Of a stretch of 64,000 nt of DNA, positions 1-9,718 are shown piece after piece. The position numbers were made by a program, and so were the translations under genes. The DNA lies in assembly GCA_001595385.3 (NCBI GenBank), contig LVEI03000001.1, positions 186,001 to 250,000 of the forward strand, given 5' to 3'. Positions within the stretch are counted from its first letter, which is position 1. Each line of letters starts with the position of its first letter. This DNA comes from Deltaproteobacteria bacterium GWC2_55_46 (lineage in GTDB: Bacteria > Desulfobacterota > GWC2-55-46). The notes under the pieces were generated by a model, which made no database searches, was not told the DNA's origin, and worked only from the letters and a program-made list of their open reading frames with translations.

Positions 1-1857
1 GAAGTTTATCAACGGGAATATCATCCTGTTGTTGTCCTCCCTGCCGCTTAAGTGGGCTTCGACGATCTTCCTTACCACACCCTTGTCAAAAAGGCCGTGT
101 GAGAGCGACCCGTCAGAGCAAAGGAGCTCTATCGTAAAATCCTTAAGTTCACCGCGTATCCAGCCTGATATGGGGGTAGGGAAGCCCTCTTTCTTACGAT
201 AGATTATCTCTTTAGGAAGGAGCCTTTCGAGCGCCTTTTTGAGTATATATTTTGTCACCAGGCGTTTTACCTTGAGCCTGGCCGGCACCTGGAACGCCAG
301 TTCCACAAATGTGTAATCAAGGAAAGGGACCCTGGCCTCTATGGAAGTCGCCATCCCCATCTTGTCCTTTTTCATGAGGAGGTCATCCGGGAGCCAAACG
401 TTCGTATCCAGCGTAAGGATCTTGTCTATGTTGTCCATGCCCTGTATGTCAGGCAGAAAACGTTCGAATATGTCGGAGAAGGTGTTTTTTAACCCGCTAT
501 GGTCATTAAGGAGGCCTTGCTTCATCTCCTCAGTGAATACCGTGTGCCAGGACATGTACCTGCCGCTGAAGTCCGGTATCGACATAGAGCGGTGGCCTTT
601 TTTGAGGAGCGGAGCGCCGGGCAGCATATGTATCAGTCTTTTTAATATCGTATCCCTCATCAGCCCTGGCATCAGGAGGTAATACCCGGAGAGGACCTCG
701 CCCCAGTGGCGGTTGTACCCGGCAAAGAGCTCATCCGAGCCTTCTCCTGTAAGGAGCACAGTCACCCCGTTCTCCTTTGCCAGCCTCGACACGAAATAAA
801 GGGGTATGGAGGCGGGCTCGCCTATTGGCTCGTCCTGGTGCCAGATGGCCTTAGGCAGGAAGTCGAGGAACTTTTCGGCGGTGACTACGACCTCTCTGTA
901 ATTACTCTCAAAGTGCCTGGCCGCTTTTCTCGAATACCTGAACTCTGAGACGCTGTCATCGCCTGATGCGCTGTACCCGACTGTGAAAGAGGGAACGGGC
1001 TTGCCTGCAAGCTCGGTCATGAGCCCAAGTATGGCGCTGGAATCGAGCCCTCCGCTAAGGAGCGCTCCGACCGGCACGTCGCTCTGCATCCGTTTTTTTA
1101 CAGACTCCTTCAACGCGGAGTAGATATGTCCGGCCAGGTCCTCCTCTTCGGCCTTGACCATGAACTTCGAGAGGGCCGTATCTTTCTTTAATCCCCAGTA
1201 CCTTTCGACGCGCGCCTGCCCATTCCGTACGGTCATCATATGTCCTGGCTGTAGCTTCTGTATTCCGTCGAACATCGTCCTCGGCCCAGGCACGTAATGG
1301 AGCGTGAGAAAGTTGGATAGCGCCTGCATATCCACGCCCCTCGGGACTTCAGGGTCTTCGAGCAGGGACTTTATCTCGGAGGCGAATGAGATGGCCCTGC
1401 TGTCGATATGGTAGTAAAGTGGCTTTATGCCGAGCCTGTCTCGCACGAGAGTCAGCTCTCTTTTTTTCGTGTCCCATACCGCTATCGCGAACATCCCGTT
1501 GAACCGCGAGGCAAACTCCGCACCGTATTCCTCGTACGCGTGTACGATGACCTCGGTATCCGAGGAAGACCTGAAGGAGTGTCCTGCCTTCCTCAGCTCA
1601 TCCCTAAGCTCGATATAGTTGTATATCTCGCCGTTAAAGACCACGGCCACGGTAGAGTCCTCGTTCATCATGGGCTGATGCCCCAGGGGCGAGAGGTCGA
1701 GTATGCTGAGCCTTCTATGCCCCAGTCCAAGCGGGCCGTCCAGAAAAGTGCCCCTGTCGTCAGGCCCCCTGTGCTCCATGATGTCTGTCATGGCGTCGAT
1801 TCTGCCCTGTGAGGCAGGTGCTCCGTTAAAGTTCAGTTTTCCGCAGATACCGCACAT
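1..1857 (-). CDS. asnB: Asparagine synthase (glutamine-hydrolysing), 3' end cut by window
   Basis: Class II glutamine amidotransferase fused to an ATP-dependent asparagine synthetase; transfers glutamine-derived ammonia to a beta-aspartyl-AMP or, in sugar clusters, to a uronic acid carboxyl. I translated the minus strand by hand: it opens MCGICGKLNF, giving the N-terminal nucleophile Cys2, followed by the EHRGPDD and FNGEIYNY glutaminase motifs. The synthetase half carries the PP-loop SGGLDSS near residue 270. All 619 codons in the window are open and the reading runs off the edge at FPLINF; the family is usually 610-640 residues, so only a short tail is missing. The ATG lies 3 nt after the stop of the upstream glycosyltransferase, so it is probably the distal gene of the exopolysaccharide operon. 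An amidating role on the polysaccharide (as for WbpS-like proteins) is inference; plain asparagine synthesis is the alternative. Confidence 0.93.
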   Translation of the reverse strand, partial: MCGICGKLNFNGAPASQGRIDAMTDIMEHRGPDDRGTFLDGPLGLGHRRLSILDLSPLGHQPMMNEDSTVAVVFNGEIYNYIELRDELRKAGHSFRSSSDTEVIVHAYEEYGAEFASRFNGMFAIAVWDTKKRELTLVRDRLGIKPLYYHIDSRAISFASEIKSLLEDPEVPRGVDMQALSNFLTLHYVPGPRTMFDGIQKLQPGHMMTVRNGQARVERYWGLKKDTALSKFMVKAEEEDLAGHIYSALKESVKKRMQSDVPVGALLSGGLDSSAILGLMTELAGKPVPSFTVGYSASGDDSVSEFRYSRKAARHFESNYREVVVTAEKFLDFLPKAIWHQDEPIGEPASIPLYFVSRLAKENGVTVLLTGEGSDELFAGYNRHWGEVLSGYYLLMPGLMRDTILKRLIHMLPGAPLLKKGHRSMSIPDFSGRYMSWHTVFTEEMKQGLLNDHSGLKNTFSDIFERFLPDIQGMDNIDKILTLDTNVWLPDDLLMKKDKMGMATSIEARVPFLDYTFVELAFQVPARLKVKRLVTKYILKKALERLLPKEIIYRKKEGFPTPISGWIRGELKDFTIELLCSDGSLSHGLFDKGVVRKIVEAHLSGREDNNRMIFPLINF

Positions 1858-1860
1858 TTT

Positions 1861-2715
1861 TTATACCCTGTCCTTTATGAGAAAAAGTCTTTTTAACTGG
1901 TTTGACCTCAGGTATTTGATGAAGTCGGCGTCGTCGATCCTTTCTCCGCTTGTTAAGATCGCCTTTAAATACCCGTATAGCATGCCGATGCCGTCGAGAG
2001 GGGACTTAATGGCGCATTTTATCGCCCTCACAAGCAGGAATACCGGATGATATCCCATGAAGTAAGAGCCGCGGCCCCGTTCCGCGCCTGACCTGAATGT
2101 CACTGCCGCCTTGTCCTCAGGCCTCAGGTGTATCACCCGGAGCCCGGCTACCGGCTCGGCGGTCCATCCCTTCATCCTGGCCTTTATCTCGTCTATGCCG
2201 TCCCAGCCCATTGCAGGGATAAGCCCGCCAATGTCGTCGAGGCACCTCTTCCTGTATATCTTGCAGGACCCGTGCGTATGCCTTTCGGCAGATCTTTCTT
2301 CTACAAGGCCACCGTTTACGCGTATATGCCTTATCCCGCTGGTTATGCCGAGGGCAGGGTTAAGGTACATTCGCTTGAGCGCCTTCTCGAAGAAATCCGG
2401 ATCGAAGGACAGATCGCCGTCGAGCTTGACGATATACTCGAAGCTTGAATTGACGGCGGCTAGCCCGCGGTAGAAAAGCCCCACGATATGTCCGCCCCTT
2501 AACCTTTCCGTGCCGGGCAGCCTGATAAGCTTGATCCACGGGTTCCTAGCCGAATATTCCCGTATGATCTCCGGGGTCTGGTCGGTCGAACCGTCGTCTA
2601 CTATTACCCACTCAACGGGCTTTATAGTCTGTGAGAGCATCGAATCCAGGGCCTCCCGGATATAGGATGCTTCGTTCCTGACAGGCGTGACCGCCACATA
2701 GCTCTCAGTGGCCAT
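1861..2715 (-). CDS. Family 2 glycosyltransferase
   Basis: GT-A fold glycosyltransferase, 284 residues, expected to add one sugar to the lipid-linked repeat unit at the cytoplasmic face. It starts with the family pattern TPVRNEASYIREALDSML, has the nucleotide-binding DDGSTD at residues 40-45 and the metal-binding LDGDLSF near residue 100. A C-terminal basic, hydrophobic segment (about residues 220-250) may touch the membrane. The start overlaps the end of the upstream GT4 gene by 11 nt, indicating translational coupling. Donor and acceptor sugars cannot be read from the sequence. Confidence 0.9.
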   Translation of the reverse strand: MATESYVAVTPVRNEASYIREALDSMLSQTIKPVEWVIVDDGSTDQTPEIIREYSARNPWIKLIRLPGTERLRGGHIVGLFYRGLAAVNSSFEYIVKLDGDLSFDPDFFEKALKRMYLNPALGITSGIRHIRVNGGLVEERSAERHTHGSCKIYRKRCLDDIGGLIPAMGWDGIDEIKARMKGWTAEPVAGLRVIHLRPEDKAAVTFRSGAERGRGSYFMGYHPVFLLVRAIKCAIKSPLDGIGMLYGYLKAILTSGERIDDADFIKYLRSNQLKRLFLIKDRV

Positions 2716-3916
2716 TTTTGCCTTCCTCGCATATAAGCCCGTTGACCGTATTGAGGTACCTTTGCGACATCACGGGCCAGGAGACGACCTCATACGCACC
2801 CGCGGCCTTTTCCGTGAAAGACCTTCTCTGCTCCGGGCTGGCGCAGAAAGCCTCTATCTGTTCAGCCAGGTCGACAGTGTCTCCGGCGGTGAAGTATTTG
2901 ATGCTCTCCTCGTCAAATATCGACTTTATCGAATCGAGCCTTGAAGCCACAACAGGCATCCTCATGCAGACGTACTCGAATATCTTGGTTGAAAGCGCGA
3001 GGTTCATGAACGGGTCGTCAAGGTACGGGACGATCCCCATGTCAGATGTCCCGATGACCTCGCTTACTCGGTCGAGTGGAAGATAATCGCCAAGCTCCAC
3101 GTGCCCGGAAAGCCCTTTTTCCCTAACGAGCGCTTCCAGCTCTTCCCTGTAAGACGGGTCGTACTTGCCGTATATGCTGAGCCTTGTCTCCGGGAACCTC
3201 GTTTTGAGCAATCCGACTGCCTCTATCGCGACGTGAAGGCCGAACCTCTTTGCCACTGTGCCGTGATAAAGTAGCGCCGGGCCGCGCTCTATCTTCCGCC
3301 AGGCGCGCGCGCGCGGCATTTTAAAAAGGCCGTTGTCCGCGGAGTTTAATACCAGTGTTATCTTCTTCGCCGGTATGCCTCGTTCTATAAGCCTTTGCCT
3401 GAACCCCGGGCTCGTGGTAAGGACGCTGTCGGCGAAGGCGCACGAGAGGCGCTCGGCCAGCTTAACGACAGGGAGCAGGACTTTCAGACGGTTTTGCCTC
3501 GTCTTTGACTCGAAGAGTTCTACCGTGAGGTCGTGCAGGTCCAGTATTACCGGGACCCCGGCGAGCCTGTGAAGCAGGCCAACGAACACAAGGTGGTCTG
3601 GCATGTTATGCGCCTGTACGAGACTGTACCTGTGGCGAAGCGACAGGGAAAGAAACCTTAAGAATGCCAGGACGGCGAAAAGGGTCGAAAGCAGGAAGTA
3701 CTTGATTAGGTTCTCTTTGCGCTCCGTCCCCTGCATTACCCTGTGGGCGGTTATTCTGCCGTAGTTCTCGGTTCTTGGCTCGCCGGCCCTGCCGAGACAG
3801 ACTACATCTACATCTATGCCAGCCCTGGCGAGGACCTCGGCTTCGCGCCGGACCCTCGGGTCAGCGGGGTAGTAAGAGAATACGGCCATGGCGACCCTTT
3901 GAGTACCGCTCCCCAT
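2705..3916 (-). CDS. Family 4 (GT-B) glycosyltransferase
   Basis: Retaining GT-B glycosyltransferase of about 403 residues. The N-terminal Rossmann half begins VAMAVFSYYPADPRVRREA and the C-terminal half shows LLYHGTVAKRFGL (donor subsite) and the GT4 segment LSTKIFEYVCMRMPVVAS. I prefer the ATG at 3916 (protein MGSGTQRV) to the longer frame from 3949: it lies 2 nt after the upstream stop at 3919 and has an AAGGA about 14 nt upstream, whereas the longer frame would overlap the previous gene by 31 nt. Part of the three-glycosyltransferase run ending the first polysaccharide operon. Substrate unknown. Confidence 0.9.
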   Translation of the reverse strand: MGSGTQRVAMAVFSYYPADPRVRREAEVLARAGIDVDVVCLGRAGEPRTENYGRITAHRVMQGTERKENLIKYFLLSTLFAVLAFLRFLSLSLRHRYSLVQAHNMPDHLVFVGLLHRLAGVPVILDLHDLTVELFESKTRQNRLKVLLPVVKLAERLSCAFADSVLTTSPGFRQRLIERGIPAKKITLVLNSADNGLFKMPRARAWRKIERGPALLYHGTVAKRFGLHVAIEAVGLLKTRFPETRLSIYGKYDPSYREELEALVREKGLSGHVELGDYLPLDRVSEVIGTSDMGIVPYLDDPFMNLALSTKIFEYVCMRMPVVASRLDSIKSIFDEESIKYFTAGDTVDLAEQIEAFCASPEQRRSFTEKAAGAYEVVSWPVMSQRYLNTVNGLICEEGKNGH

Positions 3917-3918
3917 CT

Positions 3919-4824
3919 TTAAGCCATCCTTGCCCGTGTAAAGAGCCATTTAAGGCATGCCGCGCTCCTTTTGGCCTTGTGCGCGGCAGCCTCCCTTCCG
4001 GATGGATCGAGTGTAAACTGGATCGCGGACCTCGCTATCCTCAGCGCCTGATGGAGAAAGACTATCGAGAGATAGGCGGACCGCTTGAGCGGTCCGCTGT
4101 GTTTTTTCCAATATTTCAAGTTGGCCTTTTGCATCTCGACATAGAATCTAACGGGGGCCAGGGCAGAGCTCGAGCCGCCGTAATGTATGGCCCTGGCTTC
4201 AGGGTAGAATACTGTCTCCCAGCCGGCGTTATGGAACCTCTTGCACCAGTCCATGTCCTCCGCGTAGAAGAAGAACCTCTCGTCCAGAAGCCCTACCTCG
4301 TCCATGACCTCTTTTCTTGCCATCATGAAGCAGCCGCTTATAGCCTCGACCTTTCTAATGGCGTCATGGGGCGGGTAATTCCATCCGTCAAGCCCTATCG
4401 CCGAGCAGAGTGCGCTTTTAAGCGACGGGAAGCTCCTGCATGTCCGCTGCAGGGTCATGTCAGGGTTGAAGACGAGCGGGCCGGCCAGGGCGACGAGCGG
4501 GGTTTCTTCCATGAAGAAAAAAAGGCGTTCCATGCATCCTTCGAGGACGATAACGTCAGAGTTTACCAGGCAGACGTATTTTCCCGTACTCTGCCTTATG
4601 CCTATGTTATTAGCCCTGGCGAACCCGAGGTTCTCCTTCTGGACCAGGAGCTTTACTTCAGGATAGAGTTCGCGGACCGCCTCGGCAGAGCCGTCCGTGG
4701 ACGCGTTGTCGACCACTATGACCTCTGCCTCAAGCTCGCCGAGGCCGCACTCAAGCGACTTAAGGCACCTCAGCAGGTACTCCCTGGCGTTCCAGCTTAC
4801 TATTATTATCGTGATATCTGCCAT
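3919..4824 (-). CDS. Family 2 glycosyltransferase, rhamnosyltransferase-like
   Basis: Inverting GT-A glycosyltransferase, 301 residues. Visible motifs: TIIIVSWNAREYLLRCL at the start, VVDNASTDGS near residue 40, VNSDV (DXD position) near residue 90, and the acceptor-side FFFYAEDMDWCKR typical of the WbbL/rhamnosyltransferase-like branch. The start ATG shares one base with the stop of the upstream O-antigen ligase-like gene (TGATG), so translation is coupled. It should build the repeat unit of the locus. The rhamnosyl assignment is only by motif resemblance. Confidence 0.9.
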   Translation of the reverse strand: MADITIIIVSWNAREYLLRCLKSLECGLGELEAEVIVVDNASTDGSAEAVRELYPEVKLLVQKENLGFARANNIGIRQSTGKYVCLVNSDVIVLEGCMERLFFFMEETPLVALAGPLVFNPDMTLQRTCRSFPSLKSALCSAIGLDGWNYPPHDAIRKVEAISGCFMMARKEVMDEVGLLDERFFFYAEDMDWCKRFHNAGWETVFYPEARAIHYGGSSSALAPVRFYVEMQKANLKYWKKHSGPLKRSAYLSIVFLHQALRIARSAIQFTLDPSGREAAAHKAKRSAACLKWLFTRARMA

Positions 4825-6146
4825 CAGGCCCGTGAGGTCCCTTCTGCGCCGATGGCTGATACAGGGGCAACCTGGGCGGCCAGGCGTTTTTCTTCTTCCG
4901 TAAGGCTCCTTACGGCCGCGAGCATCGCGAGGTTCATGTAAAGGATGACCTTTACCTGGTCGAAGTAAGATACTCCAAAGAATGCGACCACATGGACGAA
5001 CAGGGATACTCCGAGCGCCCAGGCGACCTTGTCATGGCCGGGCTTTAAATATCCCGATTTTACGGCCCTTCCTGCCGACTGGAAGCAGTAGGCGAGTATC
5101 GCGATAAAGAGCGCCAGGGTAATCATGCCGCCGTCAACGGCGATCCGGATGAAGTGGTTTGTCACGTCGAAGAGGTAATATCCCCATGAAGCGGTAGACT
5201 GCACCCCGAGAAGCCACCATTCGCCGACCCTGTTGACGAACTGGTCGAATAGCCTGTATCTGTGAAATGCGGTCGATGCGCCGAATATCTTTACCTTGAG
5301 CATCAATGCCCATACCGGCGCCTTCATGACCATATGGAGGCCGAGCAGGGTAAAGACAAAGCCCCATCTTATGACCCGCATATGTTTCCTGTAGTGCCAG
5401 AGGAATATCCCGATCACACCCGCAAGGTAGGCGAGCGCCGGTCCGCTTGACGATGTGCTTATGGTGATGAGCGTCGCCGCCGCGATGCCAAAGTACATGA
5501 GGAGGCTTCTGCCGTTCAGATTTCTCGCGGCAACGAAGAGCGGCAGGAGGGAAGCGCTGAAAGAGCCTGCGGTTATCGGGTGCGAGAACGCACCCTGGCA
5601 CCTGAGCTTGCCTTCCCTTACTATTGTGTACTCAGGCACTCCGCCGAAGATGGAGAAGAGGTTCCTGCCGGTCTGCCTTTCCACCAGCATCGCCAGCGCT
5701 ACTGGAATGGCCGCGACGGCGAGCGTCTTCGCGACCCAGAGCACGTCGTCCATGGACCTGACGAGGAAACGGGTGAGGAAGTATACGCCTATGATATCGA
5801 AGGATGTACCGAGCCTGTTGACGAGAGCCCCGGAGGTCTGCCATAAAAGCGAGTAGACGACTACGCTGGAAAAAGTCCACAGGAGCATGAGCTTGTCTAT
5901 CCTGTTAAGTTTCATCTCCTGGTGCTCTGACCTTATGATGACCCTGACCCAGCCGAGGAGGACGAGAATCCGCAGGATAAAGAAGTCCAGTGAGGCGATT
6001 ATCACGCGCTGCTGTATGGGGATAAAGACTACCGCAAAGATGAGCGGCACAAGCGCAGCCCTCCTGGGAAGAAGCAGCATGAGAAAGCCTGAGGCAAGCG
6101 TAAAGGCAAGCGCCAGGGGATGTATGTCACCGTACTCTTGCATCAT
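4824..6146 (-). CDS. O-antigen ligase/polymerase-like multi-spanning membrane protein
   Basis: About 440 residues with some ten to twelve hydrophobic segments and a large loop before the last helices, the layout of the Wzy/WaaL family that polymerises or ligates undecaprenyl-linked repeat units at the periplasmic face. The VASWALG-like C-terminal region ends with a soluble tail. The frame opens at 6185, but that overlaps the FemAB-like gene by 32 nt; two adjacent ATGs at 6146 and 6143 follow GAAAGGGAT, so I place the start there. It sits between the acyltransferase and the glycosyltransferases. Whether it acts as polymerase or ligase cannot be decided from sequence. Confidence 0.8.
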   Translation of the reverse strand: MMQEYGDIHPLALAFTLASGFLMLLLPRRAALVPLIFAVVFIPIQQRVIIASLDFFILRILVLLGWVRVIIRSEHQEMKLNRIDKLMLLWTFSSVVVYSLLWQTSGALVNRLGTSFDIIGVYFLTRFLVRSMDDVLWVAKTLAVAAIPVALAMLVERQTGRNLFSIFGGVPEYTIVREGKLRCQGAFSHPITAGSFSASLLPLFVAARNLNGRSLLMYFGIAAATLITISTSSSGPALAYLAGVIGIFLWHYRKHMRVIRWGFVFTLLGLHMVMKAPVWALMLKVKIFGASTAFHRYRLFDQFVNRVGEWWLLGVQSTASWGYYLFDVTNHFIRIAVDGGMITLALFIAILAYCFQSAGRAVKSGYLKPGHDKVAWALGVSLFVHVVAFFGVSYFDQVKVILYMNLAMLAAVRSLTEEEKRLAAQVAPVSAIGAEGTSRA

Positions 6147-6153
6147 ATCCCTT

Positions 6154-7209
6154 TCATGCGAGATACCTGTAGAAAAGCCTTCCAAGTATCCTGTTTGAAA
6201 AACCGGGTATGATCCTCAGGAACGCGCCTGCTATGCGGGCGGGATGGGCCCCCTCGTCCTTGAGCACTGCTTTTCTCTCGGGGCTCTGGATATAATATAA
6301 CGGCGTGGCTGAAGCCCCCCATCTCGTTTTGAAATCCATGAGGCCCCTGTTCCCAATGTAGGTCCTGCCGAAGTCGAAAACCCCGTATCCTTCGTCTGAG
6401 GCCTTTTTGATAGCCGACCATAGCGCGAGCTGTCCCGCCCCGTCGCGAAAGTACCTCTCATCGGTAGCCCCGAACTTGTAGTAGACGGTATCCCTGAACC
6501 TGAGGCAGAGCGCTCCTGAAGCCGCGCGTCCACGCTTCCTGACCATTATGAGGAAGACCAGCCCGTACGGAGAAAGGGTATTCCACAGGTTTTTGAAGAA
6601 GGAGAAAGGCTGCACAGGAGCGCCCTGCCTCTTTCTTGTCATCACGTGAAGCCCGTAGAAATCCCTGAGGTCGTTGATCGACGTGCCTTCAAAGGCCTCG
6701 ATTCCTGCCCTGAAGGCCTTTTTGATCTGCCGCTGGACGCAGTCCTTGTGAAAGGAGGCTATGAGCTTTTCGGTGTCGTTTGTGAGCTTGAGAGAGAAGT
6801 TTACGTAATTGTCATATGCTGAAAAGCCGCGGATGGGTTTCTTGACCGATGTCCTCAGCTCTATAGACCCATACGGGTTATCCTGCATGCGCGCGATCTG
6901 GTCCAGAAAGTTTTCCTCTTCATGCCCCTTGAAGACCGGGCCGCACACATCCGAGAAGGGGTAGGATACGAGCCTCGATCCGGAAAGGATGCCCTTGATG
7001 CTCGCCGCTGGCATTGCCGCTGAGATCTGCCCCTTTAGGATCATCAACAGGTAAAGGGGCTTTATCCCATACGTCAGCTCTATAGCCTTATGCCAGGCAG
7101 AGTGGTGATAGACGGTACTGCCATCGCATGAGGAGACGAAAGAGTCCCAGTTGACCGCGCCAATTTCCTCGATGGTGTATAAATGGATACGGCCGATGGT
7201 ATCGGTCAA
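6154..7209 (-). CDS. FemAB-like GNAT acyltransferase, XrtA/PEP-CTERM-type
   Basis: 351 residues resembling FemAB/BioF2-like double-GNAT acyltransferases that accompany XrtA (exosortase)-type exopolysaccharide loci. The N-terminus has the family look NWDSFVSSCDGSTVYHHSAW, and the second GNAT half carries FGATDERYFRDGAGQLALW and the nearby FDFGRTYIGNRGLMDFK. It overlaps the upstream deacetylase stop by 4 nt (ATGA), a coupled pair. Expected to transfer an acyl or aminoacyl group, perhaps onto the amino sugar exposed by the neighbouring deacetylase; this is inference. No exosortase gene is visible in the window. Confidence 0.8.
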   Translation of the reverse strand: MTDTIGRIHLYTIEEIGAVNWDSFVSSCDGSTVYHHSAWHKAIELTYGIKPLYLLMILKGQISAAMPAASIKGILSGSRLVSYPFSDVCGPVFKGHEEENFLDQIARMQDNPYGSIELRTSVKKPIRGFSAYDNYVNFSLKLTNDTEKLIASFHKDCVQRQIKKAFRAGIEAFEGTSINDLRDFYGLHVMTRKRQGAPVQPFSFFKNLWNTLSPYGLVFLIMVRKRGRAASGALCLRFRDTVYYKFGATDERYFRDGAGQLALWSAIKKASDEGYGVFDFGRTYIGNRGLMDFKTRWGASATPLYYIQSPERKAVLKDEGAHPARIAGAFLRIIPGFSNRILGRLFYRYLA

Positions 7210-8522
7210 AAGTTCAGCATCCTTTTAAAGAAATCGGCTACATTTATCGAGTCAACGTCAGACGAGATCGCGAATGCGCACTGAGCGCCGTAGGGCCATC
7301 TCCATAGGCGCAGGAGAGGGTAGGGCGCTTTCTCGACCATCTCAAGGAGCGGCCGTCTGTCGTTATCTCCGAACCTCTGGTAGCCGTCGATCAAGAGGGC
7401 TTCTTTATGTGGTTCTTCCTCAACGGTTACGATAAAGCCCTCTTCCGAGAGGAATCGTCTTACATCCGGCGAACAACTGTTGGACAGTTGTATCGTGTGT
7501 TTTTTCCAGTCGTCCGTCTCAAAGCATGAATATCCGTCTCTCATCGACATGTCAGCAACCGAGTAGATCCCGCATATCGACCTGTCATCATGCTGCCTCT
7601 CAGTGCGCTTCATGAGCACCGCTGATTCAGGAGGCGCGGTGAGTCTCAGCCACGCCCTGCCGTTTGTGTTTTCGATCTCCCAGGCTGACGACTGCCTCCG
7701 TTCCCACCAGGCGGTTATCTCACCCAGCGTGGCAAACCATACCTTCGGAGACTTCTCCCTGGCCTGCTCTGCGAGGACCTTTATCGTCCTTTCGAAGTAC
7801 CTGAACCTTTCTGGGTGGAATAAAAGGTGGAAGAGCTCGCCTCTGGAGTAGATCTTCTCGAAGATAGAGCTCCATACCCCGGTTATGGCCGAGCTCTCCT
7901 TTACACGGTATCTCTCGAAGAGCATCTCGTCGTCTGGCGCTGTTATGGGGATATCGATGAGCTTGCCGGCCTGTGACGGCAGCGAGATCGCGACCTCATG
8001 GCTCGATGTATTGTAGAGGAGCCCGAGCTTTTTCATGTGCCGGTTATAGCTGGCCTTGGGATTTACGCCCTCGTCCCAGAGTATCAAGTTGTTGCTTGTC
8101 CAGAGAAAGCGGCTTTTCCCCAGGGCCGCCATCGTGTCCCCGTTGTAGCTCAGGTACGGGCACCGAAACCCGTTGACAGGCAGGCGCGCTTTCTCGAAAG
8201 CCGCGTAGCTTTTCTCCACCAGGTCGCATTGTTCCTCGAGTCTTTTGAGTTTCATGTTGGTGTGTACGTAGCCGTGGGCGGCGAATTCATGGCCGAGGTC
8301 CCGGAACCTTTCAAAAAAGCTGTGATGGCTTTCAAGCAGGTCCCCGGTTACGCAGAAGGTGACCCTAACGCCAATCGGGCCGAGCCCTTTTTCAAGCGCT
8401 TCCATCATCTCGGTGAACCTCTGCCTTCCGAAAGAGTATCTTAACAAGACCTGAAGCGTGCGCTCGATGGAATGAAAAAGGCCCTTGGTCTCGATGACGT
8501 GACTTAGAAAGCCTATCGACAA
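7206..8522 (-). CDS. Polysaccharide deacetylase (CE4/NodB-like) with permuted motif order
   Basis: 438 residues with NodB-type motifs but in unusual order. The N-terminal half has [13 protein letters not shown], then motif 2 as HGYVHTNM (the metal-binding H-x3-H) and motif 3 as GFRCPYLS. The strand with the catalytic Asp, normally at the N-terminus (TFDDG-type), is absent there; instead [17 protein letters not shown] lies at the extreme C-terminus (about residues 412-430), after a linker of 150 or more residues. CE4 enzymes remove N-acetyl groups from sugar polymers or lipid-linked intermediates. It has no evident signal peptide. It overlaps the aminotransferase gene by 10 nt and the FemAB-like gene by 4 nt. 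The family is clear; the circular permutation is my reading. Confidence 0.78.
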   Translation of the reverse strand: MSIGFLSHVIETKGLFHSIERTLQVLLRYSFGRQRFTEMMEALEKGLGPIGVRVTFCVTGDLLESHHSFFERFRDLGHEFAAHGYVHTNMKLKRLEEQCDLVEKSYAAFEKARLPVNGFRCPYLSYNGDTMAALGKSRFLWTSNNLILWDEGVNPKASYNRHMKKLGLLYNTSSHEVAISLPSQAGKLIDIPITAPDDEMLFERYRVKESSAITGVWSSIFEKIYSRGELFHLLFHPERFRYFERTIKVLAEQAREKSPKVWFATLGEITAWWERRQSSAWEIENTNGRAWLRLTAPPESAVLMKRTERQHDDRSICGIYSVADMSMRDGYSCFETDDWKKHTIQLSNSCSPDVRRFLSEEGFIVTVEEEPHKEALLIDGYQRFGDNDRRPLLEMVEKAPYPLLRLWRWPYGAQCAFAISSDVDSINVADFFKRMLNF

Positions 8523-9718
8523 AAGACGCCCCCGGTGTGGTCGACTATGAGCTTTGCGACCCTTTGCTGCTGTTCATACTTAATGCCCGGGTACATGGGG
8601 AGCGAGAGTATCTCTGCGGCGACGCGTTCCGTAACCGGGAGGTCGCCTGTTGTCAATCCAAGGTGCCGGTACGCGTTCTGAAGGTGAAGCGGAACAGGGT
8701 AGTGAAGCCCGGTCGAGACCCCCGCGTCTGAAAGGCGCCTCTGCAGCCCGTCCCGGTCCTTGACCCTTATGACGTAGAGGTGGTAGACGGGGCGGCTCCC
8801 CGGGTGCTCTGCGGGGAGCACGACCTTATCGGTTGCGAGGAGTTCTGAATATACGTGAGCGCGCTCCCTTCGCATCTCATTCCAGGCCGGGAGGCGGCGG
8901 AGCTTGACGTCGAGGAACCCGGCCTGTATCGCGTCCAGCCTGCTGTTGTATCCTTCGACTTCGTGGTGATACTTCTTCGATTGGCCGTGGTCGCGTAGCA
9001 TCTTTATCAACTGGTCTGCTTCCCGGTCGTTTGTGGTGACCGCGCCTGCCTCACCGCACGCCCCGAGGTTCTTGCCCGGATAAAAGCTGAAAGCCGCGGC
9101 AGCGCCTATTGAGCCTGCAGTCCTCCATCTGTTCTCGGCCTTTGAGAAATACGCCGCCCCGTGCGCCTGGCAGGCGTCTTCTATCACAGTAAGCCGGTAT
9201 TTGCGGGCGGCTTCATTGATGGCGTCCATATCGCATACCTGTCCGTAAAGGTGGACTGGGACTACCGCGGTAACGGTGCTCCCGGTCTTGCGGTCAACCG
9301 GCCTTCCGTCCTGAGAGATATCACAGCAGGACTCGATGTACTCGCACAGGCTTGCCGGGTCCATGTTGAATGTAGCCTCGTCTATGTCTACGAAGGCAGG
9401 TCTTGCGCCTGCCTGTGTTATCGCCTCGACTGTAGCTATGAACGTATTGGCGACGGTAACGACGGTCTCTCCGCGTTTTATCCCGGCTGCCATAAGCGCG
9501 AGCCGCAGCGCGTCTGTGCCGCTTGAGACACCCGCGCAAAATGAGGCCCCGCAGTAGGCCGCGAAGTTCCCTTCGAAGTCCTCTACAGCCTGTCCTCCTA
9601 TGAACCTTGCGCCTCGGAGCGCCTCCCTGAAAACAGATACCAGCTCCTCCTCCAATTCGATGTGAGGGGAGGTGAGGTCTACAAATGGCGTTGAAAGCAG
9701 CGCCTCTGGTTTATTCAT
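8513..9718 (-). CDS. DegT/DnrJ/EryC1/StrS sugar aminotransferase (WbpE-like)
   Basis: PLP-dependent nucleotide-sugar aminotransferase, 401 residues. The pattern [15 protein letters not shown] opens the protein, [13 protein letters not shown] is the PLP phosphate-binding turn, [10 protein letters not shown] holds the Asp that contacts the pyridine, and [17 protein letters not shown] carries the Schiff-base Lys. The partners directly upstream, an oxidoreductase and a hexapeptide acetyltransferase, form a WbpB-WbpE-WbpD-like trio, which suggests amination of the 3-keto sugar on the path to UDP-2,3-diacetamido-2,3-dideoxy-glucuronate. The substrate assignment is by context. Confidence 0.92.
   Translation of the reverse strand: MNKPEALLSTPFVDLTSPHIELEEELVSVFREALRGARFIGGQAVEDFEGNFAAYCGASFCAGVSSGTDALRLALMAAGIKRGETVVTVANTFIATVEAITQAGARPAFVDIDEATFNMDPASLCEYIESCCDISQDGRPVDRKTGSTVTAVVPVHLYGQVCDMDAINEAARKYRLTVIEDACQAHGAAYFSKAENRWRTAGSIGAAAAFSFYPGKNLGACGEAGAVTTNDREADQLIKMLRDHGQSKKYHHEVEGYNSRLDAIQAGFLDVKLRRLPAWNEMRRERAHVYSELLATDKVVLPAEHPGSRPVYHLYVIRVKDRDGLQRRLSDAGVSTGLHYPVPLHLQNAYRHLGLTTGDLPVTERVAAEILSLPMYPGIKYEQQQRVAKLIVDHTGGVFCR

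Noticed and set aside
3775-4941. 388-residue plus-strand open frame
   Set aside because: It lies opposite the glycosyltransferase and ligase-like genes, has no family features and an Arg/Pro-rich composition typical of antisense frames in GC-rich DNA.
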